A stretch of DNA of 64,000 nucleotides from Serripes groenlandicus. Lineage: Eukaryota > Mollusca > Bivalvia > Cardiida > Cardiidae. Made by a program: the position numbers and the translations under genes. The notes beneath the pieces were generated by a model that was not told the origin of the DNA, ran no database searches, and saw only the letters and a list, made by a program, of their open reading frames with translations. Below are positions 10,701-25,700 of the stretch, one piece after another. The stretch covers positions 144,948,350 through 145,012,349 of the forward strand of contig JASEVX010000003.1 of NCBI GenBank assembly GCA_031761405.1, given 5' to 3'. The first letter of the stretch is position 1. Every line of letters begins with the position of its first letter.

Positions 10701-13700
10701 TATGCATTGTTCAGCATGTTGTAGGATAAGTGGTCGTGTAGATATACATTGTTCAGCATTATGCAGTATTAGTGGTCGTGTAGATATGCATTGTTCAGCA
10801 TATTGCAGGAGTAGTGGTCGTGTAGACATACATTGTTCAGCATATTGTAGGATTAGTGGTCGTGTATACATACATTGTTCAGCATATTGCAGGAGTAGTG
10901 GTCTTGTAGACATACATTGTTCAGCATATTTCACTAACAAATTTAATCAGCTCCTTTCTTGGTCATATGCATCATAGTTATCTTACAATATCTGCATCTT
11001 TTCAGGAATTTTTATACATTTTTGGAAAAGAAGGGGTTGCCTTTAACGGGAAGTTATGATAATTTACTAATATTTGTTTGTTCCAGACTCATATTTATTT
11101 TCTGCTGTGCTTTCATTTCAGATATCTTTGAATGTACTCTATCAGATGATTTATAATCTAACAATTTAGTTATTTTTTAGATATTGTAACAATCTACTTT
11201 ATTTTTGGATACTGTAACACTCCAGTTTATTTGTGGATACTGTAACAATCTAGTTTATTTGCGGATACTGTAACAATCTAGTTTATTTGTGGATACTGTA
11301 ACAATCTAGTTTTTTGTGGATACTGTAACAATCTTGTTTATTTGTGGATACTGTAACAATCTAGTTTACGTTTTGGATAATTAACACTCTTATTTACTTT
11401 TGGATAATGTATCAATCTAGTTTATGTTTTAATACTTTTAATTTTAGTTTACTTTTGGTTATTGTAACAGTAAAGTTTTTCTTTTCGGTCATGTAACAAA
11501 CTAGTTTACTTTTGGATCAAGTAACAATCTAGTTTACTTTTGGATCATGTAACAATCTAGTTTATTTTTGGATCATGTGACAATCTAGTTTATTTGGGGA
11601 ACATGTGACAATCTAGTTTACTTTTCGGTTGTGTAACAATCTTTTTTATTTTTGGACCATGTAACAATCTAGTTTATTTGGGGGAACATTGTAACAATCT
11701 AGTTTATTTTTGGACCATGTAACAATCTAGTTTATTTGGGGAACATTGTAACAATCTTGTATCTTTTAGGAGAAGTCCTATGGATATGAAGCCTACTGTT
11801 ATACATATGTTAAAGTACAAAAGACATTTGATGACGCCCAGAAATATTGCGAAGATCAAGGTGGTCATCTCGCCTACATTAAACACAGGTATATTCTATT
11901 ATTCATTAACGTAATTGGCAGTCATGCTGTAGTTCATATCATGGTTAGGTAAGTTTACCCTTTCCCTCGTATGAAATATCTGCAGCAGACGACTTTGAAC
12001 ATATTTTGTCAAAAAATAGAAAATCTGGATAACCTATGACTCAAAGTGGAAAACATTGTGTCAAAAGGAGAAATTGCTCGTTTTGAGCAATTTCTTCTTT
12101 TGTCACTATGTTTTCAAAAAGCCGTCTGCTGCAGAGGCGTCAGAAAGCGTCTATATGAAGGAAAGGGTTAAGCACGAACTACTTATTGCAGATGTACCAT
12201 GATTGATTGATTTAAGGTTGATTGATTAGTGTTTAAGTCCGTTTTCAACATTATTTCAGTCATATCACGGCAGCAAGGTCACCTACTCGTGGGTTTCTTG
12301 GCTTTCTTACACCAGTCCTCCACACAACATTTTTTCCAAGCAACTGGCTGCTTGTCCACATAGACTGTTATCCCATTGGTGAAATACGAATGACGCGTGT
12401 TGCATTGACTTTTGTCAAACGTCGAAACAAATACTGGCTGATCTGGTGTTCGAACGCACGATCCCTGGATGGATTGACAGCCTTCGTCTTTACCAGAATG
12501 TACTGTTAAATGTCAAATGATTTACGCATTTAATATTGTGTAAACATGCATTATGTCAATCACATCTTCATAAACACAACGGATATCACATTTAAAAACA
12601 AACTCAACATGTTAGAAAGCAAAAGCAATGCCATTTCGTGTAGCAATAATATAACAAGGGAAGTATGGTTTGTCAAAGCATTGCTACTTTTAGTTTTGAG
12701 CGGCCCTCTATGAATGCCTATCATGTGGAATTTGTGAACAGTTTACATCCAGACCATACAGCGCCCCCGCACAGTTTGGGATGGATCTGCAGTGTACGCT
12801 ATTAAGTCAAAGAAGTATTCAAAATGCCCCTGACATACAGTGAACAGTTGTTGCACATTAATACGTTTCTACACATTCAAACAATGCTCTTAAGTTGTTT
12901 TCGAACACATGTAGAAAGAGCACAGCTCGTTCGAGCTAGTGCATGATAAAAGGTACAAGTTGTCTCTTATGAATAGTTCATGTTCCGATCAGCCTGTGCA
13001 TTCACACATTATGATCAAGGTCAACACTGTTTACATACTACCTATACGGGCTTGTTATAATGGTATATATTCTGATAACACTGAGCATGTGAAAACAATG
13101 ACCTGAGCCAATACTATTCAGAAATGACAAATTGTACCTTTTCTCACGCACTTGCTCATGAGAGAAAATGAAAAACACACCACGTACGAGCCATGACTCC
13201 TTTCGAACATACAGACGACTTATGAAGCATCGGCAGTATACGAATTTAAAAACATTGTGGCAAAAGGAGAAATTGGTCATTATACTTTTTCCACAAAGTG
13301 TTCAACTGTTGTCACTAATTGTTCTTTCATTTATAAAGAGTTTCCATTTAGTTAATATTTCCGAAGGCGTTTGCTTCAGGTGCACGGGAAATAGTTAATT
13401 GTAATGTGCATTCTCTCTCCCATTTATTCCTACAGATACGTTCAGTCTTTTCTCTCGAGTGAGTTGGTGAATCAGCTACAAAACTACTGGATTGGTCTTA
13501 CGTTTGAACAGAAAGTATTGAAATGGGCGGATAAGTCGGAGACGCAGGCGTTGACATTTACAAACTTTGCCAAATCGTTTAGCCGTAAGTGCGCATCTAC
13601 TGTTATAACAAGTACAACAATTGCTGCAAGATGCAGCAACAACAGGATGCGCGGTGGAGCGAAACATACTCGATTCGCTTATTCCATATATGGACGCATA

Positions 13701-16700
13701 TCGTAACATGTGCAGTTGACCACTTGTTGAACATTTTGGCAAAAGGAGAAATGTGACATAATGAGCAATTTCTTCTTTTGCTGCAATGGTTTCAACTCTA
13801 TTTGACTATTATACAATAATTTATAGAAAATTAAATAAAGATCTTTCCAAAGCCGTCTGTTGTGGAGTCGATTAATACATGTAGTCATTATTGAAGTTGA
13901 TCAACAACTTAGAGGCATTGAAGAAAATCTCAAGCCAATTAAACACAATTATAAATTACATTTCTATTTTGCTATAAGTTGTGAAAGTTCTTCAATATGG
14001 TACGGACAGACAGACAGAACTAACCAAAATAGATAACCCTGATCAGGTGATGTAAAAGATAACCCCACTATGTAGCACGAGAACTCATGGACAGGTTCTA
14101 TGGTTTTGTTTATAATAAACTTCAAAACATTGTGAACAATTTAGAAATTGCTTATTAAGAGCCATTTCTTCCTTTGCCTCAATGTTAACAACACTCGTCT
14201 GCTGCAAATGCATCTACATGTGGGAAAAAGGGGTTAACTTATTATTTATCGTAACAGATTAGTGAAAATATCTATTTATAGAAGGAAACAATACACAATG
14301 GTCAAACGATTACATATTTATAAATATTTAATGAGAACATCAAAGTATAAATAACACATTCCGTATATGACGGGACATTTTGCCTTCTTATAGGGATTAT
14401 GTACTTAAGTATAAATGTTTATCAAATCGTCTAAAGTTCCCTCACGTATTCCAGTAGCTTTGTAATGTGCGTATCTTGTTTTTCTCACCAGCTATGTGGT
14501 CTATTGAACTTGTCTTTGTCATAAACTTCTTCTTCTATAAAGAGATAAACTATTATTTGTATTTTGTATCACAACTATACAGTATATACGGAATATTACG
14601 TTGCAGAAGCATTAAATTGCTTCGTATTGTACGACAAGTAGCGTGGAAAAAACGATATCTTACGAGACTGACGTTAAAACAAGTACCAATTATTTAGATT
14701 CAATTTCTTTTTCATTGAAATTACAATCTTTTAAACGTGAAATGAAAAGTGTGAATTGCGGATGAATACCTACAATACTTAGGCCACATCCCATAGAATG
14801 TATTCTAATACGTAATAACATTATCAAATTAAATTTTCTTTGTTTTCTGGGAGAAAATGACTTACACAATCTTTATTTGCGGGTTTTTAATTTCGATACA
14901 TGAATTAGAAACGAGTTTCCTAAATAGTACTGGTTGTCTGCATATTGTACTACGTAGCATAGCTTCAAAACGGGAAATTCGCTGAACGGAGTCCGCGCAC
15001 TGTCTGACGTCATACGTCCGTTGTGTACAATACGGAATTTTAATCTGTCGTGTCTGAAATGCGCATGACAATTTAAAGTTTGCGCTGTAAAGTGAACAGG
15101 TATATACTAAACCAGTGTAACATGCTCACCACATTCATGCTATATCATTATGTAATATCCTTATGTAATATCATTAACGTTATAAGATGATGTTATATCA
15201 TTATGTAATATCCTTTTGTAATATTCTTATGTAATATCATTAAAGTTATATCTTTATGTAATATCATTAACGTTACATCATTATGTAATATCATTATGTA
15301 ATATGAACCGAAACGAAAAATTGAGAGACGCTTTGCGAAAACCAACCATCAAGCATCTGCTACCAGTGTATACCAAAATCAGCCTATATCCAACTGGATC
15401 ATTAGCATGAGAGCACAGGCTGGTATTTTTACAGATAATTATGTAATGATTACGATAAGGTTGGTTTGTGCAGAACACTGCGCTATAATGAACTGTTGTA
15501 GCGATTTTAATTCAATCACTTTTGACGAAAAATCGCCTCTTGCATCCACGTTTTGGCAGCACATTATGGAGTGTTGGAGTAATACATAAGGTGTGGAACA
15601 GTCTAGCTCTTTGGCAAAGAGTACATAGATCTTCGGTCACCTATTACAAATGCGGATTAATGATTCAAAACAATACTGCCTTACATAAGATATTTGCAAC
15701 CTTTTATGAGTAATATAGACTAACAGGGCAGAGCCATAACAGACTGCGGGGATGTGCTAGTTGATCTGGTCTACACTGGTCTTAAATACACTTACGTTGG
15801 TTTTCGCCGAGCATCGCTTATATATACATGTTGACATGAGTCTATACTGCCGGAAAATGTCACAAGGTCCCTGTTCACGACACCAGGCTCAAAGGTGTAC
15901 ATTTTACGACATTTGCCGATCGTATTATGTTGTGAACTATTTTGTTATGCCAACAATCATATTTTATACGATAAATGCATTTGAATAAAACATGAATTTC
16001 AATCTGCACTAGTTTCAGACAATGGTGACTACTGTTTTGCAATGACGACGTTCAAACCAGTCGGACTTTGGGCAGAACATACATGCAATGAGACGCTCCC
16101 TTTCATTTGCCAGTCACTCAGAGAAGGGTTTACGGCACCAGCTCTGACGACCCCGACTATGACACCAAATATACCCTGTAACTCGGGATGGAAGGAATTC
16201 GACGGAAACTGTTACTTAGTTTGTATCTCTTAAAAGTTACTAACCCTTTCCCATTTGTTCAAGCATTTTAACGCTTCTGAAACAGGTGATTCTTGAACAA
16301 ATTGCGACAACTGTAGGAATTCCCCTGTTGCCACAAAGTTTTCAGATCTGTTTAATAAGTATTCTTTCATTTTGAGTTTCTACATGTTTTCCAAGGTGTT
16401 TTTTTTTAAGTCGTCTGCTGCAGGTTTGTTGCATGTGGGAAAGGGTTAATATAATAATATTTATAACTGAAATTAAAATGAGTGAATAGATTGGAAGACA
16501 TTGTGAAAAAATGAAATATTGTTTGTTATTGTCTAGTATTTGTTCTCATTTTGCCTTAATGTTTTAAACCATATTTTTATTTTTATATCAAAATCATAGA
16601 AGAAATGAGGTCATCTTTCAGTTTGAAACATTCATCACGTGATTCGAACCCGTGACATTTGTATTAAGTAACCGAGATATTGATCCTTTAAATGCTGTCT

Positions 16701-19700
16701 ACCGCTAATAAAATTTAACTGTGTATTCCCTTTCGTTTTTACATCTTTCAAATTTGCTGTTCATTTTTGACAATTTTTTACTTTTAAATTCAATGCATTT
16801 GTTTTGTTGAATTATGAAAGAGCTATAGCTTCACTTATGTGGCCACCATTTGTAAACAATGCACGAGTTAAAGCTACGTAGCCTTTTCCCACATACAACA
16901 GAATTCGCAACAGACGACATCAAAATTATCTATTCTATAATAAGGAATTTTCTATAAATGAAAGTAAAATTACTGAACAGAAATTAAAACATTGAGACGA
17001 AGGTGAACTTGCTCATCATGAACAATTTCTCCATTGTGCAACACTGTGTTCAGAAGCCGTCTAATTTTGATGCCTAAATATGCGTTTGCAAGTAGGAAAG
17101 GGGTAATTGATTGATTGGGGTTTAACGCCGTTTTTAACAATTTCTCAGTTATATCACGGCGGCCAGTTCACCTACTCATGCATTTCCTGGTTTTCTCACA
17201 CCAGTACTCCACACAACAATCTTCCAAAGCAACTGGCTGCTTTTCCACATAGACTTAGCCCATTGGTGGAAGAGGAATGACGCATGTCGCATTGACTTTT
17301 GTCAATCCTCGGAAAGAAAGTTGGCCGAGCCGGGATTCGAACTCACAACCCCTGGATTGACAGCCCGCGTCGCTACCGACTGAGATACCGGGGATCGGCA
17401 GGAAAGGGGTAATAGATGTAATGGATTTCTTTTGGATTCGTTTGTTTTTGTGTGGTATTCAGTCCATGGGCAGCTAAATGGACATAACACATCGGCTGCA
17501 ATAAAATAAACCCAGGCCAAATCGCTTTAGTCGGTCCATAATTATGCCTCCCTAACGGGCGTAAATTATGGCAGTTTGGTACTCTTGTTATTTTTGAACA
17601 AGTCATCAGAAAGCACGTAATAACTATTAAGTGATATAAATCCAACGATTAAGTGATATAAATCCAACGATTAAGTGATATAAATCCAACGATTAAGTGA
17701 TATAAATTCAACGATTAAGTGATATAAATCCAACAATTATCGAGGTTTGACGGGTTTTCGATAAGCGGCATTTGGTTTTTAAGCATAGAAGAAAGCAAAT
17801 AAACAAATAAAAAGACAAAAATACTTTAGATCAATTCATTCTCACCCACTAAAATATATATCCAATAACTATTTAATATTGAAAATTGGCCATTTTGAAT
17901 GTTGTCTTGACCTATTTTCGATACCTCCAACATGAAGAGTATAAATAAGTATAGTTATAGTTCAAAAGATTTTAATGAACTAGATATTTCAGAAAGCAGT
18001 TACAATTTGAGTATGAAGCTAAATTTATTCAATATTAACAGTTCATTCCTGAGTATCAGTGTTATGAAAGGGGGAGATGTATTTATCAAGTCTGCAGACT
18101 ACAGACTGCTTGCAGCAATACTTTAAATGAGTCTAGTGATTGCAAGATGGAAAGTCACACTCTGCAGACTTCACATAAACCAACAAAATGCAATATGTAT
18201 TGCCTGAAAATAGAAAAAAATAATCCTATTATATACTTGATTGAAATTAATGACTACTTAATGATTGTTGAAATCTTAAAAAAAAGTAAACAAATATAAG
18301 GGGGTACGATCTTTTTGGCACACCCTGTACATTTTATTTTTGCATAGTCTCGTGTGACAGTGATTTCCTTCTGCTGCAGATATAATAATCTTAACGGTAA
18401 ATGTCATTTTTTTTTATTTTGCCATTTAGGAAGTTTAATTAATTGCAGTTTCTACGCAACTGGTAAAACGTAATAGTAAAAAACACTGTTTTTGTGATAA
18501 TGTTGTAACATTTTGAAATCTGACCCGTTTGAGACGAAGTAGATTGTAAACAAACCGTGACGTCATTAAACTACATGTTAACTTATACGCGCGTGCAGAA
18601 AAAAAGTATCGAAAACAGGTACGTATCGAAAATAAGTGATATAAATCCAACGATTAAGTGATATAAATCCAACGATTAAGTGATATAAATCCAACAATTA
18701 AGTTATATAAATCCAACGATTAAGTGATAACAGCTGGATTATTTTCTAATACCATCAGTCAACAATTCTTTATTTGAGACAGTGCATGAGAAAAGGTACA
18801 CGTTGGCTCTAATGAAAAGTGTAGTTTTAGATCATCCTGTGCTTCCGCTCTTTCTTTGATTCAGAGTGTCCAGGGTTCTTTGATAAAGGATCAGGGTTAG
18901 GCGGATACACGAAATACCAGAGTGACAACTCTGGCTTAAGTTATGTATTTATATATGTCTCCCTTAGAAACATTCTAAAATAGCTGAGTCAAAAATCACA
19001 ATTTCTAAAAAAGTAAACATTTCTGGAATTGTCAAAATTATCATAAGAAAAAATACATACATACATGCATTCACAATCTGCTTTAAATTTTCAGTAAATT
19101 GAATCAAAACACTTCTTACATGGAGATAATGGCATAGTTCTACTTTAAGGAACTATTATTATAATAAATACAATAAATACAATAAATACAATAATCTTCA
19201 TATTTCATCAACCATTATATTATAGTGAACTTTTCAAAATGACAGTAACAAGAAAGGGGCTTCCCTGCGAAACTATAGAAATAAGACCGTATTTTTCCTA
19301 GTCTATGATTGTAATTGTTTTAGGTGCTCAGCATCTATAATGACCAGACGACCTTTTCCATACTACACTGCACATCATTTGGAATGGCTGCAGGCAATTG
19401 AATTTCAACATGTCTTTAATTTACAGGTCAATGATCAAAGGCAGGTCATAGGGACCAGATCATTTTACCTGACCCAATACGCAGTGGTTGACAATATCAG
19501 TTATGAAAACAAGAGATGATAAAGTGTTTTTAAAGACGGGTTTCCAATGGAGTCTATATATGTCTGAAAAACAAAAATAGAAAAGGAAAGGGTCCTTAGT
19601 GCCTTTGGGAGATGTATAACTCTACATGTTGCCAAAGCCAGGGCTAGAAAAAATAAGATACAATGTCTTCTGCAAGCACCAAATGACTCAGTCATTCTTA

Positions 19701-22700
19701 TAAAACTCCCATTATTAGAGAGTAATTTGTTAATAGGAATTTCCGTAATTGATTAATTAATATAACACATAAAAATTGCTATCCATTGAAGAGACAAATG
19801 ACGAAAAGTTACAAGATGTTGTGAAGAGGCATTGGTGACAATACAATCTCAAACCCTCATCCACAGTCTTGGCTAGTAAAAACAGAACACAATAGCTTGT
19901 ACTGCAACAGCTCCAATGACTTCTTGGAATGACAGTTTGTGGGGTCTATCCAATCATCCAAAAGCTATGAGCATAGCCCAACTGATGTTGATATAACATT
20001 TAACAATTGAACATATAAAATAAACTATTTACTAAAAAAAATTGACAATTGTGCTGAGGGGTTGAGGGTTGTTGTTTTACCAGCCACTAACGGTATCATA
20101 TTCCAGGAGGTCGGTACTAGTTGTAAAATTGCTTTATTCGATTATTTAGCAACATACTAACCCTAACCCTAACCACAAAATTCACTGTTCACATTTTACT
20201 AACACTAGTTTGTTGGACGCTTCTATCATCTGGTGAATATTTTGATAAGACTGTATATGCTGATCTGAACTTACAATGTTAAAATATACCAACTTGTACT
20301 TTTTTCTCATCTTATTTCTAAAAAAGCGATCAGTCAAATCAACTGGTGCCGCATAACAGTATATATAATTCCTGCACGAATTTGTCGTTGTAGTTTGTAG
20401 ATGTGGAAGTAGACTGGTACGAGGCTAAGGGATTGTGCACCTTACAATCAGCTACACTGCTTAGCGTGGAGAATAAAGCGGAACAAGTGTTCATAAACCG
20501 CAAGTAAGTGCCTCCTAATTAATCAAATCGTAAACGAGATGGATGCCATTTTACTAAAGGCTTTGAAAGGTACATGTGTTGTGCTTTTGAAAATAATTCT
20601 GAAGGTTGACATATGTCACTACTCCCTGACTGTTAAAACTAAGGATCATGCCTTTATAACTCAATACAATACAATACAATACAATTTCTTTATAGAAGTA
20701 GACCAATTTTCGAGGATGAATTCATAACAACTGTTGGTTAAAATCTGCCTTGCATCCATGATCGTGATGCACAATTTAAACAGTTTGTCAAAATTTCCCG
20801 AAAGCTTCTGTGCCAAATAAGCAAACAGTGCTGATCCAGTTAAGACTTCGCAGATGTTCAGGCTGGTCTGGGGCTGCACTGCTCGCGACTGTCATGAGGT
20901 CGTTTTTAGAAGAGCGTATTCACATGATGGACAACTATGCCTCGTGTGTTCTGTCTGCCTAATATAAGGTCAAACCGGTAGTAGTGATATGACTTTTAAA
21001 TACATAGCATAAAGGTTGACTCATCTGACATACTAACATACTAAGAGCTGAGTAATTCTTAAACACTTAAGTAAGATTGGAACACATACCCGCATTTATG
21101 TTTTACAACTCGAAACAAATATCGTTACTGACCAAAAATGCCAAAATTTAGGCATTTTTATTAGGAAAACAAAAATGATGAAATACGCCATTAAGTTATT
21201 AAGTATTACTAAGCTCATAGTACTGTTGTTTGAAAAGGGGGCCATAACGCCCTTCTGTAAAACCGGCAGCGTAATTGGAATTGACAGTACTCCACTGAGC
21301 ACTTTGATTTATGTCTATTGTGATGATATGGTGTGTATGGTTTTTGAACATTTCACTAGTTTTAAATATGTTTTCACCTTTTGCAGCAAAAAAGGTCGTT
21401 ATTGGATTGGTCTGCATGATTCAGGAGACGAGGGAAGTATGTACAATTTAAATGACAAATGAGCAAGTGCATGCGAAAAGGTAGAAGTTGATTTTATTTC
21501 TAGACATTGAACGTACATATCAGCATAATCACATGATCTGTCTTATCTGGACTTACTCAAAAAATGCAACTTGTACCATTTCCTTATAAACTGGCTCATA
21601 TAATTTCCGTCAGACAACACCGATTCATGTTGCATACCCGTTTCGCTATTACTGCTTTATTGAGGTGTTATGCCTTTCCAACATTATTGCAGTTATATCA
21701 CAGCGACAGTTCACTTGGTGAACAAACCAGTACCAGGCTAGGAAATGTCCAAGAGCATTCAACCATGACCACCGTGACTCGAGATCTTAATCCTTTCCCT
21801 CATATAGACGCCTTCTGACGCCTCTGCAGCAGACGACTTTTTAAACAAATGTGACAAAAGGAGAATTTGCTCAAAACGAGCAATTTCTCCATTTGCCACA
21901 GCGTTTTCAAATCTTTTCAGTAATTATACCTCGATTTACAGAGCATTTCCGTGTTTTTGTCTGGAGGTTTTCAAAGTCGTCTGCTGCAGACTTGCAGTAT
22001 GTGGGAAAGGGTTAACAGAGAAATCCCCAACGCTAATAACTCGGTCGCGGCAGATTCTAGAACGTTGGTAAAACAGCGGAAGTAGCGAGTGCAGTGTCAG
22101 GCGTTAACTCTCTCCCACATACACAACTATTTGCAGAAATATGAACAAAAACTCTAATTGAAAGTATATAAATGAATAGCGTTGAAAACATTGTGACAAA
22201 AGGAGAAATTGTTCATTATGAGCAATTTCAATATTTGCCACTATCCTTCCAAGAGTCGTATGTTGCAAAGGCGTCAACATGAGTCTGTATTAAGGAAAGC
22301 GTTAAATCGAAGTAGAAACATAATATAGACGGAGATAACTGTGTTAACCTCCCTTCTATCAAATAGACACATGTCCATCCATCTGCAACATATAACTTCT
22401 GAACAAATATATGGCAAAAGGAGAATTTTCTCCTATTTGTGGTCATTTTTTCAGCTCTTTTCAATAATTAAACTATCAATTATTGAGAGTTTCAATATTT
22501 GTGTTTAGATGTTTTAAAGTCGCCTGCTGCAGATTTGCTGTATGTGGGGAAAGGTACACTGATTAAACATTAGTAACATATATGACTGCAAGAGGCTTCT
22601 GTCAAAATGAACACATTTAGATGGGATAACATGGTTAAGCAAACAGGATTTGTACCTATATTTACTGAATAGTCACTAAGGTTGACCTACCTAAAGCACA

Positions 22701-25700
22701 GGTCATTTATAGTTCTAGGTGGCTTCCATGTATATCAATCAGAGAGCTGTTGCTGCACTGTTTTCTTCTTATGATTTTATAACTGACCTGCTTTTTATGA
22801 TAAACATTTAAGGGTAAATTAATAACGATATAAGAATTACGTGTACGTCGATAACTTGAAGTAATTTATAGGCCTTTTTTGACTTCGAGTTGTATAGTAA
22901 CGATGAGGCACAGTGCTCTAAATAAGGGGCGTTTTCCATGTTATATGACACTCTAACCATATATTGTGGGTACTCAAAAGAATGATCTAAGTCGACAATT
23001 CTTTTGAGTACCCATAACATAGGGTTTGCTTTAATAATATTAAAGAAATTGTGGGGGAAAAGAGCTAAATACCCCCTTCTTATCTAGACCACTGGCAAAA
23101 AAAGATGCCAGTGTTAGTGGGCCAACACGGTCACCGAAATCCAATTACCATGCGTTTAATCTCTCCTCGTCACTAACTCATCAAACGGCGTTATAAATGG
23201 ATAGCGGTCAAAGCTCAATATACACACAAAACACTTAAGAAATGTGTTCACTTAATATCTGTGGGTTGAAACAAATCGTAATGACAATGATTGTGTTGTA
23301 TCTTTCTGTAATAAGTATGATTTATAAATACAATTCGAAAATGCTTGCATTATCGGGAACTCCTATTTGAATGCAATATGTAAGATAGGTTGTTTGGTAT
23401 TTAAAGTAGAGTTTAAAATGTGTTTGTTTACACTAAAATTGTGTTAAATCCTTGTTATCGCAGTGGATAAGGTTGTTGGTTTATAATCAATTAATGTCTG
23501 ACCCTAATATTTCCAAGTCGAACGTCATATCTTCCGTCCATAATCTTTTTTTTAAATGTATTATGTCATATAGAGCTAATATGCCTTGTTTAATATTCTA
23601 TATTTATTATTCATTCCTTTTTGCTATAACGTTTTTATTTTATACATGTATTATCATCTTTTAAATAATCATGTGTTACAAACAATTATAATTAGTCGCC
23701 GGGCAGAAGCCCACGACTTCTATTTTTAATAGGTTTTCGGAAATCACATGGGAGGGGTATTATTATTAGAAAGAAGCACATTTAGATGTCTTGAACATAT
23801 TACAATTGTGTTTGTTTAAAAACACTAAGTAATGACACATCTAAAATGAAATAAATATTCCCATGTTTTAGGTATTTTCAATTTCTTAATTTTGACTCGC
23901 ATTTATGTTTTTTTGTTTTATTTACGAAGACAAAACAGTCCCTATTAGCTAGACTGGTATACTTTATTTTACACTATATACTACATGTAATCAAAAGGCG
24001 ATAACTACAAACCTTTACGTCGCACAGTCTAATTTATTTGTTTACATACTCGCGAATACCAACTGCGTAGATCAATCTCCTTTGCAGAGAGCCGCTCTTT
24101 ACACTCACTTACAAATAGTAAATCATAGGTGATTTAAAATGTTTATTTGGTTCGAAACAAATGAAGAAAAGAACAAACCGAGATAAAACTGGTTTTAATA
24201 GAAGAATTACTTTGAACGAACACTCTCTGCCTATAAAGAGAGTTTCAAGAACGACACCTCTGCGAATAAGAAAGAATCGGGTCTTTCGTACACAATTATT
24301 TCGTCCTTGACAATTTTAAATGTGTCATTTAATTCCCTAAAGGCATATTGCTTCCGAGCTGCATATTGTTATGCATCATTGACACAAGGGCGCTCATCAT
24401 AATATAATTTTTAAAAGATGAGTAGTTTGTTATTTTCATTATAAAAAAGGAAGGAAAGAATTAAAATAAATTAACATGTTGTAGGGCTCAGTTTATGTTC
24501 GAAATTAAGTTTAAATTATACAACAATTTCAATGAGATTTAACTGTTTAGTTGATATTATATTTCGAAGGTGGTCTAATTTATAAATATTGGACTACATT
24601 TCAACATTTGTTAAAGTAGGATATAATTAGGATGCCAAGCTAATATCATTTTGAGAAAAAGAGAAACTCATGTCTTCAGCGATTTAACCCTTATCTCATT
24701 GTTTTAAAAGTAGATTGCTGCAAAGGTGTCCACTGTTGACTTTAATAGAGGAAAGGTAAAATGACGTGCTATTGCATGCAAATCCTAAATTGTCTGTTTT
24801 GTGGTTTTATTGAAAAATAATAAAATTCAAATATTCTGACAAACATCTTGAAAAGTGTATGTGGAATTCATAAATCTTATAATTATTCCTTAATGAAAGC
24901 ACTGTATACATACTAAGACTAATGATTGGCAAGATTACTCATTTCCATTACTGTTTATGATCAAGGATTAGTTGGTTGTGTGTATGGTCAACCTACTTTG
25001 GAATGGAGATTGATCATAGACAATGAAAGGCTTCAATTATCATTCACTTCGTTGACAAAACAATGCAAGTTATGATACATTTTCACTTGACCCCACCCCT
25101 GATGTTCCAATATGCCCCTCAGTTGATAAATGTTTATTCAACTACTATAATGGTAGTGTTATGTATAACTGCACTATGGATATCCGGCGACGTTGCATCA
25201 ACTTTCTCTTGTATTTAAAATTGTTAACATAATTCTAGAACGCTGTCTGTGTGTGATTTATCCGCACATTCACTTGCCGTATAAGTGTACTCTTCGCCTT
25301 TTCGATAGCTATATTCTCCTCACAGAACGCCGCCTCCATTGTATGCTCATGCTGGTAACATATCTACCAATCGTCTGGGGATAAAGATTCTAATGACTCA
25401 TTTATCAGTCTTTGAATATTTGCCGTTTTGAATGTAAGTTAGTCCTGGCAACTTTTCCTTTCACCTGTAATACATCATGATTAATGAGCAATAACACTAA
25501 AACCATGATCTCTGTGTGTAAAACAAAGTGGTGATTCTCGTTATCTCGAAAAGTTAGCCAATAATCTTGAATGCTTGTGTAGCACTCTGGCCAGCTACAT
25601 CATATTGTTCATGAGATAACACAGGTAAATAAATGAGATTTCATAGTGGTACTTTCTGTAAGTTTTATTATGAATATATAATCGAGGATAAACCCTAGAG

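Noticed and set aside
10347..10940. A 197-codon - strand frame and a 133-codon + strand frame
   Set aside because: Both are read-through of a 42 bp satellite, whose unit length is a multiple of three. The 14-residue repeat has no start context or splice support.
14862..15071. A 69-codon - strand frame
   Set aside because: Short, no domain, in an AT-rich intron.
20394..20401. Alternative acceptor for exon 6 at 20400
   Set aside because: It would put a stop two codons later in the required phase. The acceptor at 20393 keeps the frame.
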